Below are positions 23,031 through 36,225 of a DNA stretch of 64,000 bases, piece after piece. The DNA is from Taenia hydatigena. Lineage: Eukaryota > Platyhelminthes > Cestoda > Cyclophyllidea > Taeniidae. Under the pieces are notes generated by a model. The model was not told the DNA's origin. It searched no databases and saw only the letters and a list, made by a program, of their open reading frames with translations. The position numbers and the translations under genes are program-made. The DNA lies in assembly GCA_036345935.2 (NCBI GenBank), contig JADWOT020000006.1:15660519-15724518 (forward strand), read 5' to 3'. How positions within the stretch are numbered: the first letter of the stretch is position 1; each line of letters starts with the position of its first letter.

Positions 23031-26000
23031 TGTCTTCCATTGAAGCCCTAGATTTTTCGTGGACCTTCGGTAGGCAAATGGATGGCGAATCATGGCAATT
23101 GGTAATTTTTTTCGTCGTTAATGAGCGCATACATTTTTGCACAGCTAATTGCAGGTTGAGATGGCTTTAATTTTGCGGAGCCGATTTTTATTTTTAATTT
23201 TTTTACAAAGATATATACGTTGTACAATTATATCAGTTTATCGAATAAGGAACACAAATTTTGCAATGAATTTAAACTAACAGTTGAATGGCATTTTCTC
23301 ATACAAGGCACGTCTCACCAATGATTCCCACTCACTTTTGCGGTGTTTTTCATTGACCTCCCAACGTGGTAAATTGATGCATTTTATCCATTCACATATT
23401 TTGGAATGCGACATTAGGCAAATGGCAAACACTGGATATAGGCACATTTTAGTCCAGAGCCGCAAAAATTCGGCGAAAGTATTCATCTAAATCTGTTGCG
23501 AAGGACCTTTTGCATCATTGCATATTTCTGGTATTGATAATTTATTACGAGGGAAATACTACATAATTATATTAACGCTAACTATTAATGGAGAAAAAGT
23601 TCGTTCTTGTCTGAATGCAAGCATTGACCTCATGACATATCCCAGTCCTTCTATTACATTAATTTCGTAAAATGAATCATGCTTTTTGTGTGCATAAATT
23701 TTCGTGTTTGTTATTGCGCTATTACTGTTTTTGCTTACCCTTTGTGTTCAGAATCTTGAAAGTTGGCGTGAGCGTCGGAGGGCGGCTGCGAAAGCGCTCG
23801 TCTTGGAGCTTCAGCAGCACTACGATGACCTCCCGCAGAGGGAGACAGCGTCAAAAGCGCGTATTCTCCAACCCGACAACGACATGCGAGACTATATGAG
23901 AGAATTAAGGTTGAGTTTCCTTTGATTTTTATTCATGCTGCAAACGTGACTTCATTGTGAGCGTTTAAATTTGTTCAATTCATGGAGAACCATTGGTTAC
24001 ATTAAATATGCGGTGTGTACTTGTATTGCTGCATGATGAGTATGAGTTCCATGCCATTTGGACCACGTTTTTATTGCTATTTACCAATCATGAATTATCA
24101 TAATTATTTGGCCCCAAATTCAACCATAAAACGAGTGTGACCCATGGTATTCATTTTTCCGTTTCAGGACTCCAGAGCAAGATGTTTTAAAATTTGACGC
24201 CTACTCCGTCCCCTACAGAGATGTCTACTCTGTAGAACGGAGCTTTTCTTCCCTGCAAACGTCATCAAAACAAGCCCATGTAACTGTGAGCCACCGTTAT
24301 TTTAACCGTTGCTAAAAGGGGGCCTTTAGTTGCAATGTTGAATGCATTTGGTAAACATATTAAATCTAAGTTTTTCCATTGACAACTTGAGCTCTGCATC
24401 CTAACCAACTTCAAGTTAGTATGGCTGTGATGTTACAATCCACTGTCCCATCAAGAGTAACATTATCTCGTATTTCATTGTCCTAGTTTTAACACTTGCA
24501 GGATAATTTTCTTGTGACTGAATGCGTTTGTAGTCCCGAAATCTTGGATGGGATTATCTGTCGTCTTTCAGTTAATCTTGGGGCATTGCCTTTGGGTCAA
24601 CGTGAAAGTTGAACTCCGAGCCAATCTTTGTAAATTGTCATAACTCATGACAAAGTCTAACTAGCGGATAAAGGGGTACGATTATCAACCATTTCATCTG
24701 GTAACAACCCCAGTACTGCCTCATTTAGAAAAGTACAAAATTATTCATCACGTAAGGGGTGGTCGATATTAATTTGCTACCAATTTTCAAATGATAGGAA
24801 CAAGTAGCCAAAGATGAACACCAATTTACTCCCTCAATGCCAACTTGGGTTTTGTAGGAAAATATACCAATGCTGTTTTAGACGAATTTATCTTCAGTAG
24901 TCACTTATGCTGAATTAATGAAAAGACAGTCGTTCTGTTACCTTTTTTTCAGCTCTGCCCTATTTACATCGAAGAGGAGCATTGAAAGTGGGTGAATTGT
25001 TGATCACAGGAAGTGTTTCAACTCTTGCCTCTAATTACATGATGGTGGTCACTCACAGAATGTCAAATTCTCTTGTCATGATGACTCCTGATAATCATTA
25101 TTTTAACGATTCTCGTCGCCGATATATTTTAACTTTTATCCTAATAACATTAGCTATTTTCATGATAGCTGCCAATCTAATGAGAAAAATGAAGCTGAAA
25201 TTGAATGTGCCGGAGAGAATGAGTCTTCTGTCTGTGATGTTTCGAAATGATTAAGATTACCAAGGTGTTTGTATGAGGCCGTTGGTGTGCGTTTGAGCTT
25301 ACCTTCGACTCATGCGACCCTTGCACACTTGGCAGACCTCTCCCCTTAAAATGTGGTTGCAGCAAATCATCCATCTGAACTGCAATGGCTATACTTCATT
25401 TTAACCTCAGATGCATTGCGCGGGCCGATGATTGTGAGGCAAATACAGTGAACGCGTCGCATTATTCACAGTGTCTGAAATCGGCATGAGGATTTACCAC
25501 AACCAATATCCACCAGATACTTCCCTTTCCATCGGTTGCTTCTATCCCCTTTTGCCAAGATTTCATCTCCTAGTGTAGAGCAGGTCTATTGTCAAGATAT
25601 TGCAATCAAGTAACGTGACTGCCCTCCATCAAATCGCGACAGTTGTTGGACATAAATTTAGAATTTTTAGAAAATTTTTTAGCCTATCATTAATAGCACG
25701 ATATACCTATCTAAAATAATCTCGTCGTTTCTGTGTAAATCATCATTTGAGCGTGATCTGCCATCGATTGTCTTATTTACACTAAACAGTCCAGATTTTA
25801 CTTTTTCCTTAAGTCCTTTAACGACCGCTATTCACTAGTTTTTCCGCGCCTTAAACGTCATATTACCAAGGCCAGTGGCATGGAGTCCAAAGCACTCGAT
25901 TAATTATCTTGGCATGGATATGTGGTGCATGGAATTTTTTGTTCAAACTCGGATCCTCTGTAGCGCTGGGCTGTAAGCATCATTTAGCACCCGTTACACG

Positions 26001-29000
26001 ACACCCACGGAGCGTCTTGCAAATTCCTTCTGAGGGATTAATAGACAGCATTCTCTACCACAGATGCGGGTCTTGGGATCCGGTAGCATTCTAGGAACTC
26101 AATTAGTCTGCACATTGCTTTCCTATCACCGCTGCCTTATGGACTGACAGATTTGGCTAGCTGTAAGTTGATTATCTGTATGACATACAGCGCCGACTAG
26201 CCTTTGTTTGAACCGAAATCACTGCTTGAGGTTGCATTTGCATTACACTAGATATGCCAATAATAGTGAAGTTTTGCCACACTATCGTACAGTTTCTATC
26301 GTTTAGAAGTGGAAATATGATTGGTCTTCTAGCATTTACGTGCCAGCGCAAGCCTCTGGATCTCTAAGTGTCCATGTTTCTGTGAATATAATTGATTCTT
26401 TTCTATTTTTTGAAGAAATGGGGCATCTATTCAGTTATAGTGGTTATCTAAAAGATGGGTCTGCTTTGGCTCGGCATATCTCGAGGGCTGAGGCCCGTAG
26501 GGATTTGAAGGTTTATCTCGCCTTCCCCTTACCCCCTTAAACTGAAAGCGTATGCAATCCCCGGTACGGCGCCTCCACCCCACTACGAAAATACCTCTTG
26601 TCAATCAGTACTTTGTGTGCTCATCTTGGCGTTCCATGCGCTTCCACAAGGAATTCACATTCTTCTGATGACGATAAACATACCATATTACCGCCAATGT
26701 TTTTGGGAAGTTTCGTGAAATTCGGTTTGCTGAATGGTACTATCATTTACCATCACCACGTCGCTGCTATTCACTGAAGTTATTAATAGTTGAAATAAAA
26801 TCAACAGAATTTCAAATTCATTAGAAATGAATTAAAATGCTTATTTTGTGGTTGGAATAAATGTGATGGGACTCAATAAAGCGGAGTATAGTTGTGAAAT
26901 TTATGCTGAGATTAACACAGTGAATTCACTTAATTCAGTGACAGCCAGGCTATTTCTTATGGTGGCTACTTGTTCTGTTTTGCAGAAATATCTTCCTGAG
27001 AAACTCAGCGAATTTGAGAGGAACGGCAAGCGGCCTTTACCAATGCGGATTCGACTGATGTGTCACTCCGACTGCGTGAAGGCTGACTGCATGGGGATGT
27101 CTGTTGCTGCTCTCGGCGACAGTGACGGACCGCCTTTCGTTATTCAAGACATCGTAAAGGGTCAGTGCCCTTGCAGTATTTCTGTTACCGCATCCGCATA
27201 TGTAGTCTTTTTTTTCGTGTGAATGATCATGGCAACGTAATTTAAAAGGAAGTGCAGGGTCTCTCATGCTGACAGAGGTAAACGACCGGCATCACAAGCG
27301 TGTTAACGAAAGGTTCTGCAGTAGTGAACTTGGTCAAGACAATCCTTTTGGCTGCCATTCATTAGTGATAGGGAATTCTACGATACTATGCCTTTTTGAA
27401 TGACTGACATTGTGTGCAAAGGGGACTATGGACAGTTCACAGAGGCGAGTGACGCAGCACCAGCCCACAATCTGTGCCCACTATAAGTTTTTGGAAAAAG
27501 CTTAGCTTTTCTTGCAATTGTGGTGCATCACAATTACCAAATTGTGACCATGAGCAGCTATTGAGCATAAATAATGCATGACTTCAGGTTTTCTTTATGG
27601 CACAATTCGCCAAGGATGTATTGTACCCCCCACAACTGGAGTAATTTTTTAAGAAATTGGGATGCGATTTGTCAAGAGTTGGGACTTGTTTTGTTTCGCT
27701 TAAGGAACTCGCAGCTTTTGGAACAGCTGTGTTAATCATTAAGCAGGAGTCTGTGTGGAATGAGCTGATGAACGCTTTAGTGGTTTAGCAGTTCGGAAAG
27801 GGGATTTCAAATTTTATGGATGAAAAATGAAACAGAGTGTCATTTTTTGCGATGGGTGTTCCTTATGATTGGTGTCTACAGATAATAAGTTCCGCTTTAA
27901 TCCCTCCTCATCCTTTCCTTTTCACATGCTGTTGGAATCGGTCACCTTTTCCCATATTTAAGGAGATATGCGGATTTGAAGTGGAACCAAGTAATTATAG
28001 ATTATCTTGAAGGATAAATGGGGAAATTGTATTATTTATGCACTCTAGCCAATGTTGTTCTTTCCATCTTCTTAAAATCTAACAATGGAGGTTCATACAG
28101 GTGCGCGTTATTAGTCGCCAACATAGAAATTTGAATTTGTCATTGCCACGATTGATGTTATGCCGGAGTCGTCTTTCAAAGCGATTGGCTCATTTGCCCT
28201 TGAGTCGTGTGATTTATTTGACATCACATTGGCAGACTCAATGGCGGACAGAGGTCACCTGGAAGTGGGTGATGAGCTGTTTTCAGTGGACAATCTCTGC
28301 TGTTCCTTCGTTGCTGATCGCCCCATTCTCGTCCCCACGCTAGCCAAACTTCACCAGGTGCTGGAGCGCCTCACGAAAAAACAGAGGCCCGTCGAGGTGA
28401 AGGTTTTCCGAGGCCATGGTCCATCTAATCGAGGTCCGTTTCTATTTTGTGCACCACTAAACGGTGTCCTGTTGGTGAAGGATCAAAATCACCACTGTCT
28501 GTTTACCGTTCAAATCCACGCTGATGGCCTCCCACTATTAGGAGTCAGGCGCCTTTTCATTCAGTCAAGCTTATCAAATGTTCCATTAGCTCAGTATTCA
28601 AAATGTAATTACAGAGTTTAAAAAAGGAGCGAGGGCATTACTGTGCGTTCTGACCTAAATCATCACTATACATGCTTTTTGGTAGGTTTCACGTTGTGCG
28701 CAGCCCGGAAAGCTAAAGTACAGGACTGTGAACAAACCCGCTCCCGCTGACTGCAAGATGTGCTTGGGAGTAAAGTGGTCGCTGCCTATTAGTTCTTTTA
28801 AACTCTGTCTCTCACCACCTTATAAAGCGAAATACAATCAAGAGGCTTTCAGTAATCGGAGAGAATGGGAATTGCTATCTCATGCGGTTTGAAGAGCGGC
28901 GCTGTTGGCAGTTTATAAGCTGAATTAATGTATAATTTTATTTAAACGGCTCATACTCGATGTTTAGTAGATGTCTTGACCGTTGGCGTTACATCGTAGC

Positions 29001-32000
29001 CGTGATGTGATTTAACATTATCAGCACCATTCCTCCTCGCCAGAATTGCTTCAGCTAACTAATTGGTGCGTACAGGGCTTCTAAACCTTAATATTCATCA
29101 CCTTGGCAAATGAATTATTTACTTTAAACTAATGATGGAGCTCTCATAAATGTCGGGAGTCCATTGCGTCCGCTCTCTTTTCCACACTCCTTCACACACC
29201 GTACTATGCGGGTCATATTAGATATGCATGGGGATTAGCATATGCCTGATTTGCATTCACATTTTCTTGCGTTTCATGCAATGTGGAGGGGGAATCATGA
29301 GTAGAGGAAATTACAACTACATTATTGCTTAAAGCTCCATTTATTAGCTACTCAATGAATGGATTAATGCGCAGCAAAAGCTCCCGGTCCTGGTGCCAGG
29401 GTGTGTGTTAACCCTTCAAGGGAGATTGGTGCTTTTTTAGATGAGGCAAGAAGTGCAAATCCGAGGGCGGGGAAAATGAATCCATCTGCTGCTGACCGAG
29501 TGACCGTGAATAGTGGAATGACAAACATCGAGACCACGGTATTTTATGGTAGATTTGTTACTTTATCAACTGGTCAACTGCTCTCATGGGATTTATTTCA
29601 CAGAGAGAGGATTTACACAAATCTTATGCACTGCCAAACGATTCTCCTAATTCAAGGCAAGTGAATTACTTTACTGTCTGAATGTTATTGCTCAAAAGGA
29701 TGGAATAGGCGATATAATAAACGGGAAAATAGACATCAATGTGTGGAGACAACTGGCTACTCAACATTTCCAGCTTTGATTTTAATGCTGATTGCCCCGT
29801 GCTTTCAGGTAAAAAGCCTGGACACAAATTTGCCTTGACTTTAAGCCGTAATTGTGTATGTTGACAGGGTGGTTCATCAGATAGTCGTGTAAATTGAAAG
29901 TCGGTTACAAAGTGTTCACACTTGAAGAACTCAGATTTGATGCAGATCGACGGGCATAATTATTGGTACTATTAGTTTGATCTCTGCATTGTTACTGCTA
30001 ATTGCTATTAGCCTGGCGCCTAGACTGCGATGCGAAAATGGGAGGTAGCATTCCCCTTTGCTAAGCTACACACCCTAGGGCCACTTCTTTGCTGAACCAT
30101 TGGTTTTAGGTGCAAACTCCAAAGGAGTTTGAGGACCAGCCCATGCGTTAGCCATTTCATTCATCTGATCCTCAATTTATGCACCGTATTTTGACAAGGT
30201 AAAGTAACTGAAAATTTGCAAGCGATTCATTTTGAAATGTAGCAACAAAGTTGGATCGAATTACAGAACAAATAGCGTTAAGCTTTGATTTACCCCCTAA
30301 AGGCGTAATCACTGTCAGACTTCAGTCCAAACCAAACCGACTATTGGACGTCTGTACTAAAAAACCCAGTGGTTTCTGCGCCCACTGGGTGCATGAACTT
30401 AGCGAACATGACGTGCCTTACACAGCCGTATATGAGTTTGTTGTAATAATTAAAAGCGGTCTACGTAGATTTTGCATGGTAGCCATGCGGACAATTTACT
30501 ACATTTTGAATCAATAAATGAATAAGACGTGACAGCGGTTGCTGTATTGCTTTCTGCAAAGTAAGACATCCTTTTCTGATGGAGTCGAATTCTAAATTCT
30601 CTCTAATAAGGCAAAATTTTGCCATATTTTAGACATGACAAAAATGGAGCACAGAAGAGAGACGTTTCAGAAGACAGAGGCATTACCTTGGTCGAAGTCG
30701 AAAAAGTTCACCCTGTGCGTGGCGTTCAGCATTTCGTCCCCTCGGCGGAGCGTATTGAAGCAGCTTATTCAGGTTTGTAAGCGTTAAAAGCGATGAGCGG
30801 AGAATTTGGCTGACACGGAGGGGATGGAGTTTCTTGGTGCGAGTATTTTAATGGAAAATCACACTGGTCCGAATTTTATTTGAAGTCACATAAACCACGT
30901 AAGGAACCGTGGGACCATATCCACTTAAATCTTGAAAATGAAGCCCGATTTGCTTGAAACGGAATGGTCTCTCAAAAACTTATTTTTTGTGCTACTAGGC
31001 AATTTGGTTGGTTCCTAGAAGACACTGACTTAATGTTATCAAACAGAGCGCTGCGTTAAAATAGGCTTCCACCAGGGCATCAATCGTATGTTTCTTTGAA
31101 AATTCAACACTAGACCCTGAAATGGTGTGCACGATTCCGCCACAAGTGGAAATGGGCTCTACCGTGGTGACGATTGAAGCTGGTATGGAGCTATCGCAAT
31201 CGAAATCACCACCGGGGGTTATAGGAGTTTCGGATACCGTAAAAGCACAACAACACGGGCATGTACGTTACTTCGTTATTTGTTTAATAGGTTCTTACAA
31301 ACCGATTGCATTGCATCATTGTTTGGTTTCTTTAATCCAAGTTAAACATGCTTATTAGGGTTGGCCCGCACGCAAAGCAGAAAATTACCCACCATAGGTG
31401 CAAGTCTTATCACGACATCTGTGTGAATGAATGAAAGTTCAGTTAAAAGTGTTGCATATATTTGCATTGTATCAACTCGACCATTCAATGGGAATGCCTT
31501 GTTACCCATGCTGAAAGGCTTTGTGCGTTTGATCCATTTGAACGCATTTGAGTCTGTGATTTGACATTGCATTAAGCGATAGGCGAAATTAATTGATGCA
31601 TCTACTTCTAAACTAAAAGCTGATCTTCGGCAGAGTTGCAGAGGTCATGTAGGAGTGAACCAGAAATTTGGCAATTGGCTTTGTAAACGGGTGGGTAGTA
31701 AATGGCATAAAGCGTATCGAAGAAAAACACTCACTGCAGTTTCTAAGAGAATATTCCATTGCTATGCTGGACTAGGTTTAGTGTGCAATGGTCTAGAGGG
31801 CAAAATTTGTAGCTCAATGTCATGTTCTTACTAATTACGGACAAAACTAAGTAACTAACTGATAAATTATTCAGGCTGTTGAATTGAGGTTGCATTCATT
31901 TGCTTCTTATCGTAAGAGTTATAACACTTCTCGTAAAAACTATGCACAGTTGCTGCCACCGGTCTCAGCCAACTCCTCTGAAGTGCAATCCTTCAGCTCA

Positions 32001-33715
32001 ATGTTGGAAGCTCCGACACTTCCACCAATGCCACCACCGCCGTTATCGAAATGGCCGCTTCCTACATCGTCTGAGGCGCCTCTATCGATTTGCTCTATCT
32101 CAACGCCGCCATCATCTGCCCCAGGACTGACGTCGTCAGGCCTCGACCAGCATCCTTCCATTTCCTTGCTGCTCACGCCGCCATCACCAGCTTACGCGAA
32201 CTTTGCAACTCAACCCGCTGTTGAACAGTCGATCATTTCCAAACAAGAACTCTACCCACAACTCATTTTGAATAAGAGATGCCGATCTCCCAGCGAAGGT
32301 TTCGTCTCTGCTCAACAATCCCGCGATTCCCGAGGTGTCATAGGTAGTGCGCCAATTGATCTCTTACTGACTTCACACCAAGGAAGTGCCAACAAAGAAG
32401 TGGGCAAGCGAAACGCTAGCCCGAATTCTACGGCCCTTCAGGCCAAAGTATCAAACTCGCAAGATCCACTTCGAACCGACGCGTACCAGATATTGCGGTC
32501 TCAAAAACATAGACAAGTCTTGGAGTCCCAAGAAGACACCCAATACGATAGTGATGTCAGTTCCTTGGATGAGAGAGTGCACTTCAAATCCAATCCATCA
32601 GACTTCAAATTAAAAAATGGGCTAAAAATAGCCGAACCCAGGATAGACATGCATGATAAGGTTAATGAAGACAGTTTACTGGTTGCAAATGATGTCAACA
32701 ACGATGGTTTCCTACAAAAGAACCTAGGAAAGACACCAAAACCTGCGGATGCCACAACTGCACTACTACTGAGGGAGTCTGTGGTGGAGCATAAAGAGCC
32801 CATAGAGGAAGTCGATTCTGACCGTCTGCCCAGCATAGCAAGTAGGGAGCAGAGTTGTACCCACCATGAGAAGCACGAGTTACTGGAAGTCGCGACTAGT
32901 GGCACCAAAACGGAGACGTTGATGGCGGAAATGGTGTCAATAGATACGCTACAAAGTCTGGAAGAGCATGCGGATTTTGCCACTTCACTCTCCCCTAAAT
33001 CATCCGGAAAGTTTGGCCAGGTGACCGAAGTCAGAATGAAGGAGGATGACCAGAGGGAAAATACACGCCCATCACAGACAAAAACGCGATCGTTGTCGAG
33101 CCGAACGCTTGAAGGATCATCGCAAAACCGACTTGGGTAAGCCAGTTAAGTGTACTCACCTACTACTACCACCTCTTTTGACTTGCAAAATCCCTTTGGA
33201 CGACTCAAGCATTGGCGTCAAAAGGAATCACTACCTCATTTGCAGGTTATCACCAGTTCGTTCACCGAGAGTTAACGTAATTGGCACCTGGTATACATGC
33301 GCGGGCTGCAACCAACAACTGGGTTAGTGGTCTGTTCTCATTCTCTTTATGTATTTCAGCGCAGATACATGACAATGTAAACTGCATTACAGGCACCAGC
33401 GACCTTATGATAATTGAACAGCTAAGTCTGTTCTATCACCTCTCCTGTTTCGTTTGTGCCCGATGTGGCATTCAACTGAGCGATGGACAAAATGAGACTT
33501 CAGTGAGGATTCGAAACGGCCTAATTTACTGCTATATTTGCTACCATCGGATAAGCAAATCACTGTCGCGTAGTAAAGAGAGGATCGAAGGGGCGAAGGC
33601 AAAGGAGAGCCCTACACGAAGCGATCGGCATTCCTCGTTGGCACGATCTTCCGCCAAAATGGGACAGATTTTTAACACAAACCCTCTGTGCCAATCAAGT
33701 GAGTACATTGCGTAA
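23031..33715 (+). CDS. LMO7: PDZ and LIM domain protein of the LMO7/LIMCH1 family (multi-exon, 5' end uncertain)
   Basis: Exons I can support: 23031-23101 (tentative), 23752-23909, 24168-24285 (or to 24279), 26986-27160, 28236-28433, 30633-30772, 31114-31262, 31875-33136, 33246-33322, 33393-33715. The second encodes NLESWRERRRAAAKAL, like the conserved segment N-terminal in LMO7/LIMCH1. The fourth and fifth join into a PDZ domain (GMSVAALG..GPPFVIQDIVKD, then MADRGHLEVGDELFSVDN). The 31875 exon is a long Ser/Pro-rich disordered region. The last two make one LIM domain: CAGC, 19 residues, HLSCFVCARC, then VRIRNGLIYCYIC, closely resembling the C-terminal LIM of LMO7. Such proteins link actin, junctions and nuclear signalling. 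No calponin-homology domain was found upstream. The phase between 28433 and 30633 is unresolved and a small exon may be missing. Introns reach 2.7 kb and hold no supported gene. Confidence 0.78.
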
Positions 33716-34541
33716 CCAACTCGAGTACAAAAAAAAAACTAGTAAACCGCTGCGACGGCGAAGAACCCTCGCACAGACCTTTGCAACTACTTTTAGACAC
33801 TGCTTTACATCGACGTGTCTACCTAAGTTAATTACGGGAAGAGAAATAAAAAACAAATAGGTATAATGGAAGGTAGCACTAGTTCACTGACTCAGGCTAG
33901 CTTGACGCCGGCACGGGCCATACACGCCCCCTCGTGGGACCAGAAATAGTAGCGAATTTGAATGTAAACAGCGGCCATAGTCCAACTATTTTGATTAATT
34001 TATTTTCATAAATGGATAAAGGCAGTGATCGAGAGCAGGTGCGGCTCACTCTACATCATTTCTGAAAGTAAGTTCACCAATGGAATAAAACACCACTGCT
34101 GCCATTAATAAGCTCCATTGATTCTGGTGCACACATATGCCTTCCGATTCTAATATCCTGACTACCTGATTTCTTGAGGCAGAGTCGAGACAGCCCTGGT
34201 TACTTTTGTTGCCACTGTTTAGCCCCTTTCAAATATATGATATCGAGCAATGTGTTAACTCACTTGCTTCAGATGGTTTCGCGAATCCGTCAAAAAGGTG
34301 ACGCAAGCGCCAGAACATCGTCATGTACATATCGCTTCTCGAGGGATTAAAATAGAACATTTTCACATCGACAAGACAAAGGAACATCAATGGTACCATC
34401 ATATCCGATTGTTACAAAATTTCGCATATTTGCGTTTATCATAATGCAATACATTCCACACCCATTCTTCACCCTACTATTTCAGGACAAGAGGCTATCT
34501 GTATAACAGCAAATATGTATTTTTTTCCGAAAATTAATCTC
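33716..34541. other. Convergent gap between LMO7-like gene and mL42
   Basis: This holds the 3' untranslated regions of the plus-strand LMO7-like gene and of the minus-strand mL42 gene. An AATAAA hexamer lies near 33845. No other gene or repeat was recognised. Confidence 0.35.
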
Positions 34542-34973
34542 TCACAACCTTCGGCGTAATATTTCATCATCCCAGTAATACGGGCTAAATGAACGCTCCT
34601 TCCGTCTAAAATAGGGGAGTAAATCAATGACTTAATTAGGAAGCAACCTGGGTTTAAGCGTTCGCGAAGACTTGCATAGAGCTGCCGCGACTTCGTGTAC
34701 GGTCGGCTCTTTCGTGTGATCAAACTGGACTTTCAGAGGCGACTCAGATTGTCTTATTCTGTCTAAATCGCGTACTATAGGCTAGGAGAAAATGAATGAA
34801 GAGTGGGAGGCGAAACAAACCTTGGTCTTCTCATAAGGAGTGTCCTGCCTTGGATGCCAACAAATAACCGAGGCGCCGTCCCTAGAAACAACATTTGCGC
34901 GGGAACTGAACGTCGAAAGACACGAGAACAGATATGTTGGTAACTTATTGAGGTTCATCCCTGAGAAATGCAT
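34542..34973 (-). CDS. MRPL42: Mitochondrial large-subunit ribosomal protein mL42 (MRPL42), 3 exons
   Basis: Exons 34973-34821, 34781-34648 and 34605-34542 (minus strand) with GT-AG introns of 39 and 42 nt give 116 codons plus stop from the first ATG. mL42 is a small protein of the mitochondrial ribosome. The diagnostic block is SRDGASVICWHPRQDTPYEKTK followed, after the first intron, by PIVRDLDR. It aligns with the family core (DGxxIVCYHPxxDIPYEHTKPI). The second exon ends in LKPR and the last exon encodes a short basic and aromatic tail with FSPYYWDDEILRRRL. The N-terminus (NLNKLPTYLFSCLSTFSSRA) is basic and hydroxylated, fitting a mitochondrial targeting peptide. The ATG at 34958 directly follows a splice-acceptor-like TTTCTCAG and is an alternative start giving 111 residues. 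Confidence 0.85.
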
Positions 34974-36016
34974 TCCAGAGTAATTACTATCAGCTCATTT
35001 AAAATACGAATATATCAGTGCTTCAACACAAAACAATATGAAATTCCACCGGGAATGGGGAGGTAAAATTTATCACTGCTAGCTCCTTTATCACACTGAC
35101 AATAAGCGCCTCGACAAAATTCATCTCCAGGTCCAAACAGAAGGACAGCTAAAAGTAGTGTTAAACGTGTGTTGAAGTTCCACTATTCCCTTGAAGATAC
35201 ATATCTGGAGATATACTACTATGCGATTGAGGATTTATTATTACTAAGGCAGCTGGAGAAGCAGTCAGGGAAAAAGAAATGAATCCGAGAAACTGTTACG
35301 AAAAGGAGTAAAGGTGGTTGAAATCGTAAAGGTAACTCACTTTAATCCGAGGAAAAAAGGCGCGTTTTACATATCGCAGATCAAAGAAACAATAAAAGCT
35401 TAATTAGAATAGCGCGTTATGACGACGCTTTACCAATGACAATCAAGATCAGGTACAATGCTATAAAACGCAGTGATCTAGAAAATGTGAAAGTGCTACA
35501 TAAGATTATTCAAAACTATGTTCTACTAAAGCTCAAAAAAGTGCTCGACTTTACAATTGACGAAAACAAGAACTCCTTATGACCTCGAAACCTGACAGAC
35601 ACACCCCGATGGTAAGAGCACCACTGGCGTCCCTTGAAGATTGGGGAAGAGATGCAGTCTTGTAAAACAATAACTCTAGTACTATTAATGAAAAATGACG
35701 TTGACAAAACGTTAAAATCAATGTAGTTGAAGAGATTGAGCTGTGTAAAGTATATACGGACAACATTTTGATTTGAAACCATTTTGTAGTGGAGCTCTAT
35801 GTATAGCTATAACACATGCAATTAGTTTCGTGCAAATTGCTTCATAACTCGACTAAGAATTGACCATCAACAAATTAAGTGCCAGTCCAATGATTATGAG
35901 CGCAAATCAATCGCGGTTGTGATACTTCCTGAGTTCAAATTAAACCAATTTCTAATTACTTGGTCTCTCAATGCATTAAAATGGCATTTTGATCAACTTT
36001 AGAAACGATTCCACCT
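34974..36016. other. Intergenic region upstream of mL42
   Basis: No supported gene. Two overlapping minus-strand open frames at 35516-35782 and 35551-35766 show no domain and no start or splice context that convinces. The mL42 promoter should lie in the first few hundred bases. Confidence 0.3.
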
Positions 36017-36091
36017 ACTCGTTAAATATATATATATTCCACCCCAGCATCCTGACTTCTTTGGCCTTTGGGGAAACCTTAAGATGCTACA
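36017..36091 (+). mobile_element. TRIM LTR fragment (3' half)
   Basis: The end of an LTR is recognisable: GTTAAATATATATATATTCC, CATCCTGACTTCTTTGGCC, then AGATGCTACA. The 5' half is absent. It lies 135 bp before the complete element at 36226. Confidence 0.6.
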
Positions 36092-36225
36092 GAAGTGGTT
36101 TCGTGCAAAAGATTTTACTATGTTTACAAAAAACAAAGCAGTAAAGCGTTTTCAGACATTGCAATAGACAAATGGAGGCATTATACATACATGTTTGCAT
36201 CTTTTTGGCATTCGGCAGGACTGGG

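Noticed and set aside
24953..24986. Short segment after TTTTTTTCAG encoding CPIYIEEEH as a possible LMO7-like exon
   Set aside because: In the phase left by the previous exon it reaches a stop after ten codons without a donor.
29401..29664. Plus-strand open frame of 88 codons in the LMO7-like gene
   Set aside because: No acceptor-donor pair fits its frame with the neighbouring exons and no domain is visible; treated as intronic.
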